Of a DNA stretch of 64,000 bases, positions 9,763 to 20,622 are shown piece after piece (the stretch's first letter is position 1; the number at the start of each line of letters is the position of its first letter). This stretch comes from Taudactylus pleione. Taxonomy: Eukaryota; Chordata; Amphibia; Anura; Myobatrachidae. The position numbers and the translations under genes were made by a program. Location: the NCBI GenBank assembly GCA_031769625.1, contig JAUIMM010000016.1, positions 14,211,001 to 14,275,000 of the forward strand, read 5' to 3'. The notes under the pieces were generated by a model. That model was not told the origin of the DNA, did not search any database, and saw only the letters and a program-made list of their open reading frames with translations.

Positions 9763-10330
9763 GGTGTAAGAAAGTTAACAACTTCAGTCTATCTTCCACA
9801 AACAGATGGGCTAGTGGAGAGATTTAACTTCACCTTAAAACAAATGATATGACAGGCTGTGGCCCAGGTAAATGGGACTGGGATCTATTGCTCCCATACT
9901 TAATGTTCGCCATAAGAGAAGTGCCCCAAGCGTCTGCAGGATTTAGTCCCTTTGAACTTTTGTTTGGTAGACAGCCTCGGGGCATCCTCGATTTGCTGAA
10001 AGAGGGATGGGAGAAGCAGTCAGCCCCAGATCCCAATGTGGTACAATTTGTGTCTCAGTTGTACCAACGTATTCACCAAATAGAGCCTCTCCTTCAACAG
10101 AACCTGCATGTTGCTCAATGTCAACAAAAGAAATATTACAACAAAACAGCAGTTAGTCGGTCGTTAAAACCGGGCGACTAAGTTTTAGTACTGGTGCCTA
10201 CTCAGGAAAGCAAGCTTTATGCCCACTGGCAAGGACCATATGAAGTGATCGAGGCGGTCGGGCCCATTAGCTACAAAGTGAGACAGATTTGTTCTGGCTT
10301 CCGCCTCATCTCCTATCATATTAACCCGTG
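9763..10330 (+). pseudogene. Gmr1-like integrase: second half of the core and GPY/F module
   Basis: Right after the MITE the frame continues with P-Q-T-D-G-L-V-E-R-F-N (third catalytic acidic residue, Glu) at about 9793-9825. Then come S-P-F-E-L-L-F-G-R-Q-P at about 9945-9980 and a C-terminal GPY/F module (W-Q-G-P-Y-E-V-I-E) at about 10228-10255. The open segment 9849-10181 covers most of it; stops occur near 9849 and 10180. The GPY/F module is typical of gammaretroviral and many Ty3/gypsy integrases. Confidence 0.88.
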
Positions 10331-10396
10331 AAAAACCCTGGAAAGGAGACAGGCCAGATCTCTAATGTTGCTGTGAAAAGTCCAGCTGTCCAGTCG

Positions 10397-11330
10397 CTAT
10401 AGAGGAGACTCTGACTCCAACTCAATGGTAACAAGGCCGAAGAACTCATAAGAAATAACCAGGATGTCTTCTCTCCTCTCCCAGGTTGGACACAGATAAT
10501 ACAGCATGATATCATAACTCCTCCGGGGGTTAAGGTGAAACTGCGACCTTATCGAATTCCCGAAGCTAAGAGAGCAGCAGTACAGTAAGAAGTGCAAGAG
10601 ATGTTGCGGTTGGTGGTTATTGAAGAATCCAATAGTGATTGGAACAATCCAATCATACCCAAACCATCAGGCGCCCTGAGGTTTTGCAACGATTTTAGTC
10701 AACTAAATAAAGCCTCAAAATGTAATTCCTATCCCAAGCCCCGAGTCGATGAATTAGTGGAACATCTCATCAGAAGTCATTATTTGACAATGTTAGATCT
10801 AACGAAAGGGTATTGGCAAATCCCACTAATGGAGCAGGCGAAAGCCAAGACAGCATTCTCAATCCCGGATGGGTTATTCCAGTATCGGATGTTTGGTCCG
10901 AAGACTTTTGGTCTTCGTGGTGCCCCAGCCACCTTCCAGAGGGCTATGGATAAAGTTTTAAAGCCCCACCGAGGTTACGCAGTTGCATATCTTGACGACA
11001 TTGTCATTTTCACTCAAAATTGGGAGGACCATTTCCCAAAGTAAATGCGGTCCTCGATTCACTCCGTACCTATGGCTTCACCGCCAACCCAGAAAAGTGT
11101 GCTGTTGGTATGAGCAAGGCCCAGTATCTAGGGTACATAGTTGGCTGTGGTCAGGTGGAGCCACAGACTAAAGTGAAGACAGTACTACTTACCTGGTCTA
11201 AACCCACTTGTAAACCCAACTACGAACCTTTTTAGGTTTGGTAGGCTACTATCAAAGCTTCATTCCTAATTTTAACCATGTGTCTGAAGAAGAACAGCCC
11301 AGAAAAGGTTATCTGGACACAAGAGGTAGA
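10397..11330 (+). pseudogene. Gmr1-like reverse transcriptase
   Basis: Motifs appear in the usual order: N-N-P-I-I-P-K-P-S-G-A-L-R-F (about 10640-10680), L-D-L-T-K-G-Y-W-Q-I-P-L (about 10795-10830), the fingers/palm segment F-G-L-R-G-A-P-A-T-F-Q-R-A-M, and the catalytic Y-L-D-D-I-V-I-F at about 10987-11010. Then come A-Q-Y-L-G-Y-I-V and a frameshifted region leading into RNase H. The longest open piece is 10592-11044 (150 codons); a stop at about 11042 and frameshifts at about 11040 and 11235 break it. The two catalytic Asp residues are preserved. It lies downstream of integrase. Confidence 0.92.
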
Positions 11331-11379
11331 AACTGCTTGGAAGGACTAAAGAGGAGCCTTATGTTCAGCCCCAGTTCTA

Positions 11380-11771
11380 CAGGCGCCTGATTTCAGAAAT
11401 AAATTTGTTTTACAGATGCTTCAGAAACGGGCCTGGTTAGCTGTTTTGGTTTAAGATGTAAAGGGAGAGGAAAAACCCATCCTATATCTTAGCCGCAAAC
11501 TCTTACCCTGGGAAAAGAAATATGCCACAGTAGAATGGGAGTGTCTGGCTATAAAATGGGCAGTGGAAACACTTCAATATTACCTTCTGGGAAAATAATT
11601 TCTTTTGATAACGGACCATACCTCATTGCAATGGATGCATTGGAATGAAGAAACGAATGCAAGAGTCACCCGATTTTTTTCTGGCTTTGCAACCCTACCA
11701 TTTTTCAGTTCAACATTGACCAGGCAAAATGCATACGAATGCGGACGCTCTCTCCAGATGGGACATTAAGG
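11380..11771 (+). pseudogene. Gmr1-like RNase H (degenerate)
   Basis: In shifting frames one reads K-Y-A-T-V-E-W-E-C-L-A-I-K-W-A-V-E (about 11518-11568), L-L-I-T-D-H-T-S-L-Q-W (about 11605-11640) and N-A-D-A-L-S-R-W (about 11738-11762), the typical Ty3/gypsy RNase H landmarks. The first Asp region near 11410-11440 is frameshifted. The 3' LTR begins ten bases after the last motif. Confidence 0.82.
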
Positions 11772-12030
11772 TGTTCCAAGAAATGACTTCCCTATTTAGT
11801 TGGAGTAGGTATTGTTACCAGTCCTCCAGATGCCAGCAAGTGGCTAGGCGATAGTTTGTGAAAGCTAGCATTAGGGAGCCCTGCCAAGCAGGGTGAACAA
11901 CAGGACCTGTTGTAGCAGTGTATATGAAGATACCAACAACTTGCCTGTTGTAAACTGCTTAAGAAAAATAAAGTACATTCTACCTTGCAAGTCTGCCGGT
12001 GTTTGTACTCTTTCCAGCCAAAGTGCTTCA
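11772..12030 (+). repeat. 3' LTR of the Gmr1-like retrotransposon
   Basis: This is the direct repeat of 6903-7154, beginning TGTTCCAAGAAATGAC and ending GTGCTTCA. It carries about eight extra bases near 11992-12000 that are absent from the 5' LTR. The two LTRs differ at a modest number of positions, implying an old but not ancient insertion. Confidence 0.9.
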
Positions 12031-12675
12031 CTATATAATAAATATAAAAGCTATAATAGCTATACTGGGATATACTTTATTTGGGAAGACCAGAATGGGA
12101 AGAATAGGAGGAGTAGCAGCAATGTATGTCAAGGAGAGCATAAATACTACGTTAATACATAGTATTGAAGATAAAAATTAGTCCCTTTTGGGTGACTATA
12201 GAAACAGGGGAGAAAGTAATTCTTCGTATTGGGGTGATCTACAGACCACCAAGTTAGGAAAATGCATGCGAATGCACCAGGTTAGGAAGAGGAACAGGAC
12301 AATAAACTATTGCAAGGCATCACTAAAATGGCATTAAAAGGAGAGGTTATAATCATGGGAGATTTTAATCTACCCGATATAAACTGGGAGGTGTCTGTGG
12401 CAAGTTCCACTAGAAGTAGGCACATCCTGAATTCATTGCAGGGAGCCTCCCTTCGGCAATTGGTGAGGGAGCCCACTCGGAAAGACGCAATATTAGACTT
12501 AATACTTACAAATTGTGACAGAATATCTGATGTACAAGTGGGTGAAAACCTGGAATCCAGCAATCACCAAGCAGTATGGTTCAGAATAAAGACAGATACT
12601 GACTCACCCCATACAAAAACAAAAGGTGTTAGATTTTAGGAAGGCTGATTTTGCAGGATGGGAAGATGTGAAAGG
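12031..12675 (+). mobile_element. CR1-like LINE fragment: endonuclease domain
   Basis: The open piece 12310-12639 carries I-I-M-G-D-F-N-L-P-D-I-N-W, the apurinic-endonuclease motif of CR1-type LINEs, followed by E-P-T-R-K-D-A-I-L-D-L-I-L-T-N, V-G-E-N-L-E-S-S-N-H-Q and a short K-A-D-F piece to about 12660. An upstream segment with G-G-V-A-A-M-Y-V-K-E (about 12100-12140) is the start of the same domain in another frame. The reverse transcriptase part is missing: the sequence changes at about 12675 into an oppositely oriented DIRS element. The endonuclease would nick target DNA for target-primed reverse transcription. Confidence 0.85.
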
Positions 12676-13677
12676 TCCATAGGGATCCACAGGGATACCA
12701 TGGGGATGTCCTAAAGCTGTTCCCCTAGGGTGGGGATGTTCCTGAGCAGAAAGAAGAACTCGTCGCCCAAAGAAAGCATCCTGAGAGGCAAAAGTATCAA
12801 AGGCATAAAACCTAAAAAAGGTGTGGACAGAAGACCACATGGCTGCCTTGCACAATTGTTCAGCAGAGGCACCACAAGTGAATGCCCACGATGGCCCTAC
12901 AGACCGAGTAGAATGTGCTGTCATCATGCTTAGGACAGGGAGATCAGCCTGTGTGTACACCTGAGAGATAGTCATACGTAACAATTGAGCCAGGGTCTGC
13001 TTGTTAGCTGGCCATCCTTGTTTGTGAAAACCATATAAATACAAAAAAAGAATCTGAATTTCTAACAGAGTTTGTACTCTCCGCATAGAACTACATCCAG
13101 GGAGGCTTCCCCTACAGAAAGGTCTGGAGCCTGAAAGGCTGGAACAACAATTTCTTCATTCACTTGAAAACGGGATACTACTTTAGGAAGGTAACCCTCC
13201 CTTGTACGAAGAACAGCCTTATCCTGGTGAAAAATCAAAAATGGAGAGCGACAAGATAGCACTGCCAAATCAGAGACTCTGCGAGCAGTAGAAATAGCAA
13301 GAAAGTGTCTTTGCTGTTAACCTCTTCAAATCCAAAGGTTCAAATGGGGAAGTTTGTAATCCTTTAAGAACCAAAGACAAATCCCACGGTGCTATCGGTG
13401 GAACCAAAGGAGGCTAAACTCGCAAAACTCCTTGAAAAAAAATTCTAACATCTGGTAATGAAGCAATCTTCTTTTGGAATCAGACTGACAGTGCAGAAAC
13501 CTGCACTCTCAAAGTGGCCAGCCATACACCTTTGTCTAATACTGTATGAAGAAAAGCCAATACCCTGGAAATCCTGCATATCTTCGGATCATACTTCCTA
13601 TGGGAACACCATTGACCAAAAGAATACCAAACTCTGTAATAGATGCGGGCAGAAGCAGGCTTCCGTGCACTAATCAT
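12676..13677 (-). pseudogene. DIRS-like tyrosine recombinase (copy 1, broken)
   Basis: Read on the minus strand from right to left. 13677-13480 has the N-terminal core-binding part (A-R-K-P-A-S-A-R-I-Y-Y-R-V-W). 13268-13062 has a mid part (L-I-F-H-Q-D-K-A-V-L-R-T and V-P-A-F). 13086-12604 has the catalytic end: H-S-T-R (H-x-x-R box) followed by G-P-S-W-A and W-S-S-V-H-T-F-F-R-F-Y, which contains the candidate nucleophilic tyrosine. The parts are in different frames. DIRS elements use this enzyme instead of an integrase to insert circular DNA. The H-x-x-R box and tyrosine are intact, but frameshifts prevent a full protein. Confidence 0.85.
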
Positions 13678-13685
13678 CGTTTGAA

Positions 13686-14126
13686 TTACAGAACTGGAAA
13701 AACTTTCGCTCTTAGGATGGAAGATTCAAGAGCCACGCCGTCAAAGCCAGTCGGGGAAAGTCCGGATGTCGACAGGGACCCTGCGTTAGCAGATCCTGCC
13801 ATAGAGGAAGAGGGTATGAACTGTCTATGGACAGATTCTGGATGTTGGTGAACCAATGACGTCTGGGCCAAGCTGGAGCCACCAGTATAACCGTTCCACC
13901 ATCCTACTTGAATTTTCTGCGAACTCTTGGGAGTAGAGAAATCGGAGGAAAGAGATATGCCAACTTGAAATCCCATCTTACCGCCAGTGCGTCGATGAAG
14001 GCTACTGATGGGTCTCAAAAAGGAAACCCAAGATGGCTCCTGTCCAGGGACAGGTAAACTGGAATGGTGAGGTGACTCTTTATAACAGACAACACACAAA
14101 CCATCCTTTACATCCTGAGGACACAT
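13686..14126 (-). pseudogene. DIRS-like RT/RNase H ORF remnant
   Basis: This minus-strand frame of 146 codons directly precedes the recombinase. Its C-terminal piece (A-L-E-S-S-I-L-R-A-K) is the start of the recombinase in other DIRS copies, compare 52584 in copy 2. The rest shows only weak similarity to the post-RNase H region and is probably partly out of frame. The reverse transcriptase core itself is missing from this copy. Confidence 0.5.
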
Positions 14127-15095
14127 AAGCCGTACATGACTTACATGGAACCAGCACAGGCTGCTCCCCCTCCTGTTTCCCTATATCTTTTGACATGGTC
14201 AATAAAGGCAATAATTGCAATCTTATGTGACAGCCTTCACAAAATCTCAATTGAATGTGAAGTACTCAGAAAGAAAAGTCCGACCCAAGAGGATGGAGAG
14301 AAAACAGTTATAGTTGTAATTGAGAGATTTAGAAATAAAGACAGACTGTTTGCTAGCTGCTGATTGACACTAACAATGCATATGTAATATAATTACAATC
14401 AGCTCTAAATCAACTACAGCATTTCAAAAGAATGAGCACCATATACCTTAACCAAGGGAGAGATATATAGGGAGACTGACCCAGACTCTCCTGAGACCAC
14501 AGCTACAGGGCGCACTGAGTGTGGACCGTGAGTGTCTCATCTACACGTCGAGGGTAGGTGGAGAAACCCAGACGCGCAAAACCCTTCGTAGGGACTGCGT
14601 CTGGGTCAGGGGAGGAGCTGCCAGGGAGCACTCACCTCCCCTAAACTGCGTTAACCACCCAGGTATGCTGGCCTCATGGCAGCAGTTAGCGTCTGCTGCC
14701 GGTCCCCGGCATCAGACGATAAGGCCTCGGCTGGTGAAGTGAGGACGCGGAAAATTATTGGTTCTGACAGCAGCGGTTTCTTGTGCGTCTCCACCATAAG
14801 AAAGGACTGCTGCGTGCAATTCCTCGTAAGCGAGGAATCGCCTTACCTGACATTCCTGAGTATCCGGTGCAGTCCAGGTTGTAGCACTGCTGCTAGCTAA
14901 GCTCAGCCGCGACCTGCAGAAATCACCAGCACAATTACTGATGTTGCGGCCCGCTGGAGGTAGATGGAGTCGCATTATCTGCGTCTTAGTACAGACGCTG
15001 AGTACTGCTGACTCAAACATAAGAAAATAAAATACAACATAAAATAGAAGCTTAGGACTGCCAGAGCAGTCCCGTTACAAAAGGTGCATCTTGAT

Positions 15096-15262
15096 TCTGC
15101 CGCACCAAACAAACAACTGAAGTCCTATGGCTAGGGGCGGGGTCTACAGTATATGGAGGAGGACCCGGAGCATTCTGGGAGCAGAAGCTTTAACTGTTTG
15201 ATGCCTGGTCTTCCAACCATAATATCCCCATGGTATCCCTGTGGACCCCGAAGAGTAGTTAA
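15096..15262 (-). repeat. Right inverted terminal repeat of DIRS copy 1
   Basis: Its outer edge (CATGGTATCCCTGTGGACC, about 15232-15250) is the inverse of 12684-12702, which marks the internal complementary region of the same element. The inner side contains GGGGCGGGGTCTACAGTAT and CATTCTGGGAGCAG. The boundary at 15262 is approximate. Confidence 0.6.
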
Positions 15263-16487
15263 TGGGGTCCTAGGGGATGCGCTCTGCAACCAATAACAGA
15301 CTAGATGCACATCAGACAATAGCATCCGGTAGTGTTCCCGCTAGGCTGTTTAAGCAGGGCACCGCACCCTACCTGATTTTAAAAGGGCAAAATGTGCGAA
15401 TAGACACCGTGAACTTGCGCACTTCATCTTTTCACCATGAGAGGAGAGCATAGGGGAAGCCCAGCACCTCCGTGAGTGTTGAGCACTCCCCAAAGTGTGC
15501 TGAACTGGGAGCGTGTCACAAGGACATGCCTCCGCCCTGACCGGCTACGCCTTGGCCACGCACTGAGACTTCCTGCCCGTAGTCTAACGGGAACACTAAT
15601 CCGGCTGCTATGCACTGTAGCCAATAACATCTTGTCCTGTCTCCCCCTCCAAAAGACGGCAGAAATGTAATGTGCTGTATATGGCTGGGGGGTCCCAGGA
15701 GCTTGCTGTATCGGGGCCCAGGGATTCTCTTGGCAGCCCTGCTTGTTATACGTTAAGATCTTTGAACTGCATGCTCTGTGTGAGAGTTCACCAACTGTCA
15801 CATTTTCCAGAGCACAATGGTGATGCACAGTAAATGATGGGCGGGCATTTAAACCCAAAATGAAGCAAACAATTACAACACCAATATTTTTCTGCAAATC
15901 TACGGACCAAGATCTTTAATTTAGTATATAATGTGCTCCTCCTCAGATAACGGCATGATAGAAATATGTCACTCATAAAAGTCATCCATCTGCTATTAAT
16001 ATATAGATTAAACTTTTTGGCAAGATCGATAGATTTTGACACCAAATTAAAATATGTTGGTCCAGTTACGTAAAATGTGCATTATTTACGGCTTTTATTC
16101 TGTTTGTAAATGCTAATATTTAAAACACATTACAAAGCACTTGAGTAGAAAATATCCTACAGGTAAGTCTACGGGACATAGGAAACCTCATTACCACATA
16201 TCATCAATTGTGATTTTATGACTTAGTAAAAACTTGAACATTCAGGAAATAAGCAACAAATGAAAAATGTGCACTCCGCAGTATGTCTTGATGTATACTA
16301 TATTTAAAGCAGGGGGTGGGGAGCAGCACTTTTATAAAAGCAATTATATTGTAGGCCCCAATCCTGGAAGATTGTGTCAGAGAGCAATACAGCAGAAATA
16401 GGTCATATTTCTCAAACTTGGTCCTAAAATAATAAAGTTGGCCGCTACACCGCAGTTTTCCCCACCCGGGGGACACTGCGACCCGCA
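15263..16487. other. Intergenic stretch without recognisable gene
   Basis: Short open frames such as 15424-15897 on the minus strand show no domain I recognise. The first 500 bases are GC-richer and may belong to an unnamed repeat; the rest is A/T-rich. A small hairpin (GCAGTTTTCCCC against GGGGGACACTGC) lies at 16452-16480. Confidence 0.4.
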
Positions 16488-16577
16488 GGCTATTTTAGCG
16501 GGGCGCCGTGCCAGAGGGCAAGGTGCTTTTTGCCCTTTATAAATAGGGCAGGGTACGGTGCCCCCGCTAAAACAGCC
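16488..16577. mobile_element. 90-bp hairpin element
   Basis: GGCTATTTTAGCGGGG at the left end is the near-perfect inverse of CCCCCGCTAAAACAGCC at the right end; the interior also folds (GGGCAAGGTGC against GCCCTTTATAAATAGGGC). It abuts the left arm of the next palindrome and appears to have displaced its outer end. Family unknown. Confidence 0.55.
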
Positions 16578-16842
16578 TCTTTGAACAATATCGTTAAGTG
16601 TTTTCCCTACACTGCCTGGCTCAATGTCGTTAATGATATCGTTCAGTGACTGCACCCGCCCTCATCCCCGAACTTACAGAACCTGACAAGATTGTCAGGT
16701 TGCCCTGCAAGTACGGCGATGAAAGACACTTAACGATCTGCGGGAGTGCGCATCGTTAATATCTTGCATACACACTGGACGATATTGAACGCAATGAACG
16801 ATAACGATATTGTTCAATTTATCGTCTAGTGTGTACGCGGCT
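16578..16842. mobile_element. MITE of the GTACACAC family, left end missing
   Basis: The right end (AGTGTGTACGCGGCT followed by TAA) matches the termini of the other TWA-flanked MITEs in the window. TTGAACAATATCGTTA near 16580-16595 is the inverse of sequence near 16800-16820, giving a long imperfect palindrome. The outer left terminus is not found and seems replaced by the hairpin at 16488-16577. Confidence 0.65.
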
Positions 16843-17291
16843 TAAGAGATTTGTAACCATTTGGGTATGGGAGAGGGCTGTGCTTGTAGTTGTCAGGACT
16901 ACCCTCTGTGTGTTGTAGGCAGAGTAATCTCCTGTTGACATAACCAACAAGCAGAAGAAAGAATGAGAAACAGCTTTTTGTGAAATAAGTTTTCAATATT
17001 GCTCTCTCTGTCATAAAGGAAGAATGTCCTACAATGGACACTGTAGGGAAATATATTTATCATTTTCTTATATCACTAGTCTTCATCTAAATATAAGGAC
17101 ATGTCCGCGCTTTTATATACAATAATACATCTTAATTTATGTTATATAATTAAATGTATTAGTGTTTTAGCGACACTGAGTTTGTTTATTTCGTTTTGGG
17201 TTTTTTTGCGGCACAAGGGGGGCTACAGGGTGGGAAAGTTTGCAGAGAGTTTGGAAAAAATATAGAGGGGTATTCGGCAACCAATTGACTA

Positions 17292-17468
17292 TGGGGAAAT
17301 GTATCAAGCCTTCTAAAGAGTAAAGAAATTGCTCATAGCAAGCAGCGTCTATCTAGAACTTATTAAATACATTCTGTAAAATGATAAGTAGAAGCTGAGA
17401 GGTTGTTATGGTAACTTCTCTACTGGTTCATTTCTCCACTATTTGCAAGGCTTGGTACATCTCCCCCG
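17292..17468. mobile_element. Short MITE (GGGGAAATGTATCAAGCC ends)
   Basis: GGGGAAATGTATCAAGCC at the left is matched by the inverse of GGCTTGGTACATCTCCCCC at the right, with about 35 bp of further arm similarity. TA lies at the left boundary. Non-coding. It lies just beyond the predicted 3' end of HS2ST1. Confidence 0.65.
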
Positions 17469-17574
17469 AAGTCTCCAAAACCATAGACCAAGACAGGTAC
17501 ATACGTACTGTGCAATAATTCACCTGTAATACTTTCCGAATAAAGGATCTAACCAGCTTATAATATTCTCAGCA

Positions 17575-18203
17575 ACAAAAGCCATTAAATACATTTATTC
17601 ATAAAAAAGGGAACCACTCTTTAAAAGTCAAGGGTTAGGGAACTAAAATGTAGCAAAAGAAAAATAAAATAAAAACAAACTGCTTTCTTTGAGTTGTTAG
17701 TTAATTAGAGCCAACAAGATTCTAATTAAGCACCAATGTGAAAATGGACAAGTTACACAGCAGCATGATTCGATACAAATCTTGAAGGTGTTTAAATATT
17801 AATAGGTACATGTTCAGTAACAAGAACTCAAATGAAAACACAAAATAAAACTGGAAGGAAACATCTGAATGAACACACAGTAAAAAAAAAAAAAGAAAAA
17901 AAAAAAAAAAAGTTTGGTTTTGTCTGTACAGTGTATATTCCGGACTGTCCAGTGTCCATTTTGTTAGAGTTAAATCCTCGCATATTGTATTTATCAGTAT
18001 GATAGTGTGGCAGTACTTGGAGATCACCTCAAGGTCTCGTTTTCTTAGTGGCGCACATTTGATATGGCTCATTTGATGACAACCTTAGCAAGTTACCAAT
18101 GAACCGTCTCAAGGGTATAATTACCAAGCGAGTCTGTAGGCCTGAAATTAAAGTCTTATGAACAAAGGTGTAGTCCATTAAATTAACAGCACATGCTGTG
18201 TCC
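17575..18203 (-). other. Putative HS2ST1 3' untranslated region
   Basis: Sequence immediately downstream of the stop codon, A/T-rich, with a long pyrimidine run (minus-strand poly-T, 17881-17911). The minus-strand frame 17722-18072 is probably fortuitous because it lies in this untranslated stretch and consists largely of T-rich codons. The left limit follows the candidate poly(A) signal and is uncertain. Confidence 0.45.
17594..17599 (-). terminator. Candidate polyadenylation signal of HS2ST1
   Basis: AATAAA on the minus strand, about 605 bases after the HS2ST1 stop codon, is the first canonical hexamer I find downstream. Vertebrate HS2ST1 transcripts often have longer 3' untranslated regions, so other sites further left may be used. 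Confidence 0.35.
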
Positions 18204-18430
18204 TTAGTTTGACTTTGGGTAAATTTTTTCATAGAAAAAGTTCTGTGCCAATATGTACAGTTCCCCATCTTTTTCCCGAACCGCGTGTGCCCTGACGAAC
18301 TGGAACTGCTCCAGTGCAAACTCATAAAACTCGTTCTCCATTTTCCATATGTCTGACTGCTGAAGTTTTGCCGTGGTCTCCTTGGAAGGTGCTTTCTTCT
18401 CAGTTGTTTTTCTCAGGTGGGATTTTTTTC
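18204..18430 (-). CDS. HS2ST1: HS2ST1 exon 7 (terminal coding exon)
   Basis: Minus-strand acceptor CTAAAG precedes G-A-AAA; the exon completes a glycine codon split after its first base and encodes residues 283-356, then TAA. Readable pieces are K-K-S-H-L-R-K-T-T-E-K-K, S-D-I-W-K-M-E-N-E-F-Y-E-F and the C-terminus F-F-Y-E-K-I-Y-P-K-S-N, nearly identical to vertebrate HS2ST1. The region contributes a C-terminal helix and the Glu-349-equivalent segment near the active site. Differences from mammals are confined to the lysine/threonine-rich linker (for example A-P-S-K-E-T-T). No frameshift or stop is present, so the gene looks functional. Confidence 0.97.
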
Positions 18431-18917
18431 CTTTAGTTACAAAAGGAAGGTAAGAAAAGAAAAAGTTAGAAAGTTAGAGGGATTAAGAAAAAATAAATAA
18501 AAACATTAGATACTGACAAATGTAAAATGAATAAAAAAATATTTAAAAAATATAGATGTGTCCAGAATTCATACATTACTACTCTGGTAAGGGCCGTGAA
18601 GGTAAATAGTTTTATTCCAGTGACTAGGGAAAGAGCTGGATTACTGTATTTTTAAAAGTTAACTTATTCATGTAATAAATCTATCTTCATTAGTCTAGTA
18701 GCATCAATTGAGTCCTATGTACAACAAATATATACTTTAAATGAAAGTTGTGGAGAGTTGTAAGGACAAAAACAAGGATATGATGATAAGTGTTCAGTTT
18801 AACTTGTTTTCGACACTCCAAAAAGTTTCCCTACTTCTATTATTTATAGGTCCATACTGGCATGGATTGAATTGTAACATTGCAGTTACTAACAGATTTA
18901 TTTTGCATTGCATCTAA

Positions 18918-19847
18918 GGCTAGGTACACATCAGAATGGCATACAATAAAACACAATGGTTGTTCCAATTTCCCTTCATCCCAGAACACAAGATATAGAG
19001 TGAACACACTATGCTTAATGAATGCACAATATATCATTTGGGAGCACTGTATCCACTTCATCTATTCTCCTGTCCCCACTTTACACTCATCGTGTACATC
19101 ATCAATAGTTTTAGGTAATGTCCTCAGAGGAAGCTTGGACCAATACAGATGTGCCCACATACATCTATCCTCCGTGCGCTACAAGTCGCGTCACACATAA
19201 AGCAGGAGCTCAGTGTGACTCAGTAGCTCAGAGCGTCTTTTCGTGCGTCTTTTTACCTTCAAATGCATCTTATTCACATAGCGATGTGAATAGATAGCAC
19301 AAGCAGCTTCTGCTGATTAAAATGATATACAGCATGCCTATGTTCTCTGAGTGTCTGTGGGTGTATCTGCATGCTAAACACTACGTTACAGTGTTACAGC
19401 CGCTGACACTGTATGTAGCATTTCACATGCAGATACACCCGCACTCGCTCACAGAACATAGGCATGCTGCATATCATTTTAATCAGCAGAAGCTGCTTGT
19501 GCTGCCTAGTCACAGCAATCTCTGAATAACACGCATTTGAAGGTAAAAAGACACACAAAATGACGATCGGAGCTACTGAGTCAGGCCATGGCATGGTGCG
19601 ACTAGAAAGGCTGTTTAATGCGCCAGGAGGCTAGATGTATGTGGACCCGGCTGTATATCTTGTGGTCTTCTGGTTGATCATACACACTGCATGATGTGCA
19701 CATTGTTCATGACATCTTCCCCTTGTGATGTGCAGCACATCAGATGTGAAGATGCGATGAATGCTGCAAGTGAATGTACCATTGAGCGTACACACTATGC
19801 AATATAAACGGTATGTTGTTAATACATCTCCTAACGTGTACCTGGCC
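18918..19847. mobile_element. 930-bp MITE with TAA duplication, containing a second palindromic element
   Basis: The ends GGCTAGGTACACA and (inverse) GGCCAGGTACACG are flanked on both sides by TAA. Inside, TA-CAGATGTGCCCACATAC near 19144-19165 is inverse to GTATGTGGACCCGGCTGTA near 19638-19656. Between them, long arms (for example CAGCATGCCTATGTTCT near 19331 against its inverse near 19455) form a palindrome of about 510 bp. So a TA-flanked MITE sits in a TAA-flanked one. No transposase. Located in HS2ST1 intron 6. Confidence 0.8.
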
Positions 19848-20412
19848 TAACAGTAATACTTTCAATGTGGTAGCCGATGCAGAAATCTCACATTAGCCAC
19901 CATATCTGGCTACCTTGAGGCAATCCATTCCCTATGGTACCCTGGTTTGTACAAACTTTGTTCAGTTTTAAAAATGTTTACATCACTGGGTCAGGAACCA
20001 AGTGAAATGGCTTTTGGCTCAATTTTTTACTCTCGACACATATGGCACGGACATTTCTAAATATAATTTTGCTTAAAGGGCTCAGAGGAATATGTATTAA
20101 TAATGATGGCACTGCCGTTATTATTAACAGTCCATATCGTAAACAGACTTCGTCATATTTAATTAAAGTTTCCCTGCTATGTTCTATGTGTAATTCGCAG
20201 GAACAGCAGTAGCGATAAAAGATGTCCCTCTGAGTTACATCCCTTGAAAATGTGATAGACTCCTCCAATATGCCAAAGATTCCCCCAGAGAATCTGACAC
20301 TGCACATGTGCACAGTGTCAGTCTCCTGAACCAGACGGGGACTGTGGGAGATGGATCGTAAGATCCCTCTCCTCTAAATATGCTTCCATAGGTATAAAGC
20401 GGTTTTCACCAC

Positions 20413-20622
20413 ATTAGGAAGGCGTAAACTCATTCCTCAGGGAGCACTAACAGTGCATGTTTTCCAGGTCTCCTCACAGAATCACAAGTGAAATAATTAG
20501 CTCCACCTGTGGATCTTTTAAAATGTATCAGTGAGTAATGACTACACCTGTGCACCAACTAGGAAACATGGAAACCATGCAATGTTAGTGCTCCCTGAGG
20601 AATGAGTTTGGGAAACACAGGC
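20413..20622. mobile_element. hAT-like MITE
   Basis: AAACTCATTCCTCAGGGAGCACTAACA at the left is inverse to TGTTAGTGCTCCCTGAGGAATGAGTTT at the right (arms longer than 25 bp). The interior (TCACAAGTGAAATAATTAGCTCCACCTGTGG) is shared with 35553-35730, 57481-57685 and 63446-63607. The complete copy at 57481 has an 8-bp target duplication, supporting the hAT assignment. Confidence 0.75.

Larger units (their letters stand above)
12676..15262 (-). mobile_element. Truncated DIRS-like retrotransposon (tyrosine recombinase type), copy 1
   Basis: Evidence is the tyrosine recombinase on the minus strand, a terminal repeat at about 15096-15262 and its complement near 12678-12712 (GGATCCACAGGGATACCATGGGG-like in both, inverted). 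The latter corresponds to the internal complementary region typical of DIRS elements. The outer left repeat is missing, replaced by the CR1 fragment. Between about 14130 and 15095 no reverse transcriptase or gag frame can be read, so the copy has lost most of its middle. The 14460-15090 part is GC-rich non-coding sequence like the leader region of copy 2. Confidence 0.8.

Noticed and set aside
8913..11235. Two different elements, a gypsy integrase and a separate RT, placed side by side
   Set aside because: Both lie in the same orientation between one matched LTR pair, with normal spacing and similar decay; a single Gmr1-like element explains it better.
13686..14126. Novel 146-codon gene
   Set aside because: Its end aligns with the start of the DIRS recombinase and the position matches the RT/RNase H tail of DIRS copy 2.
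17722..18072. 116-codon minus-strand frame as a protein
   Set aside because: It lies in the HS2ST1 3' untranslated stretch and includes a poly-T run translated as phenylalanine.
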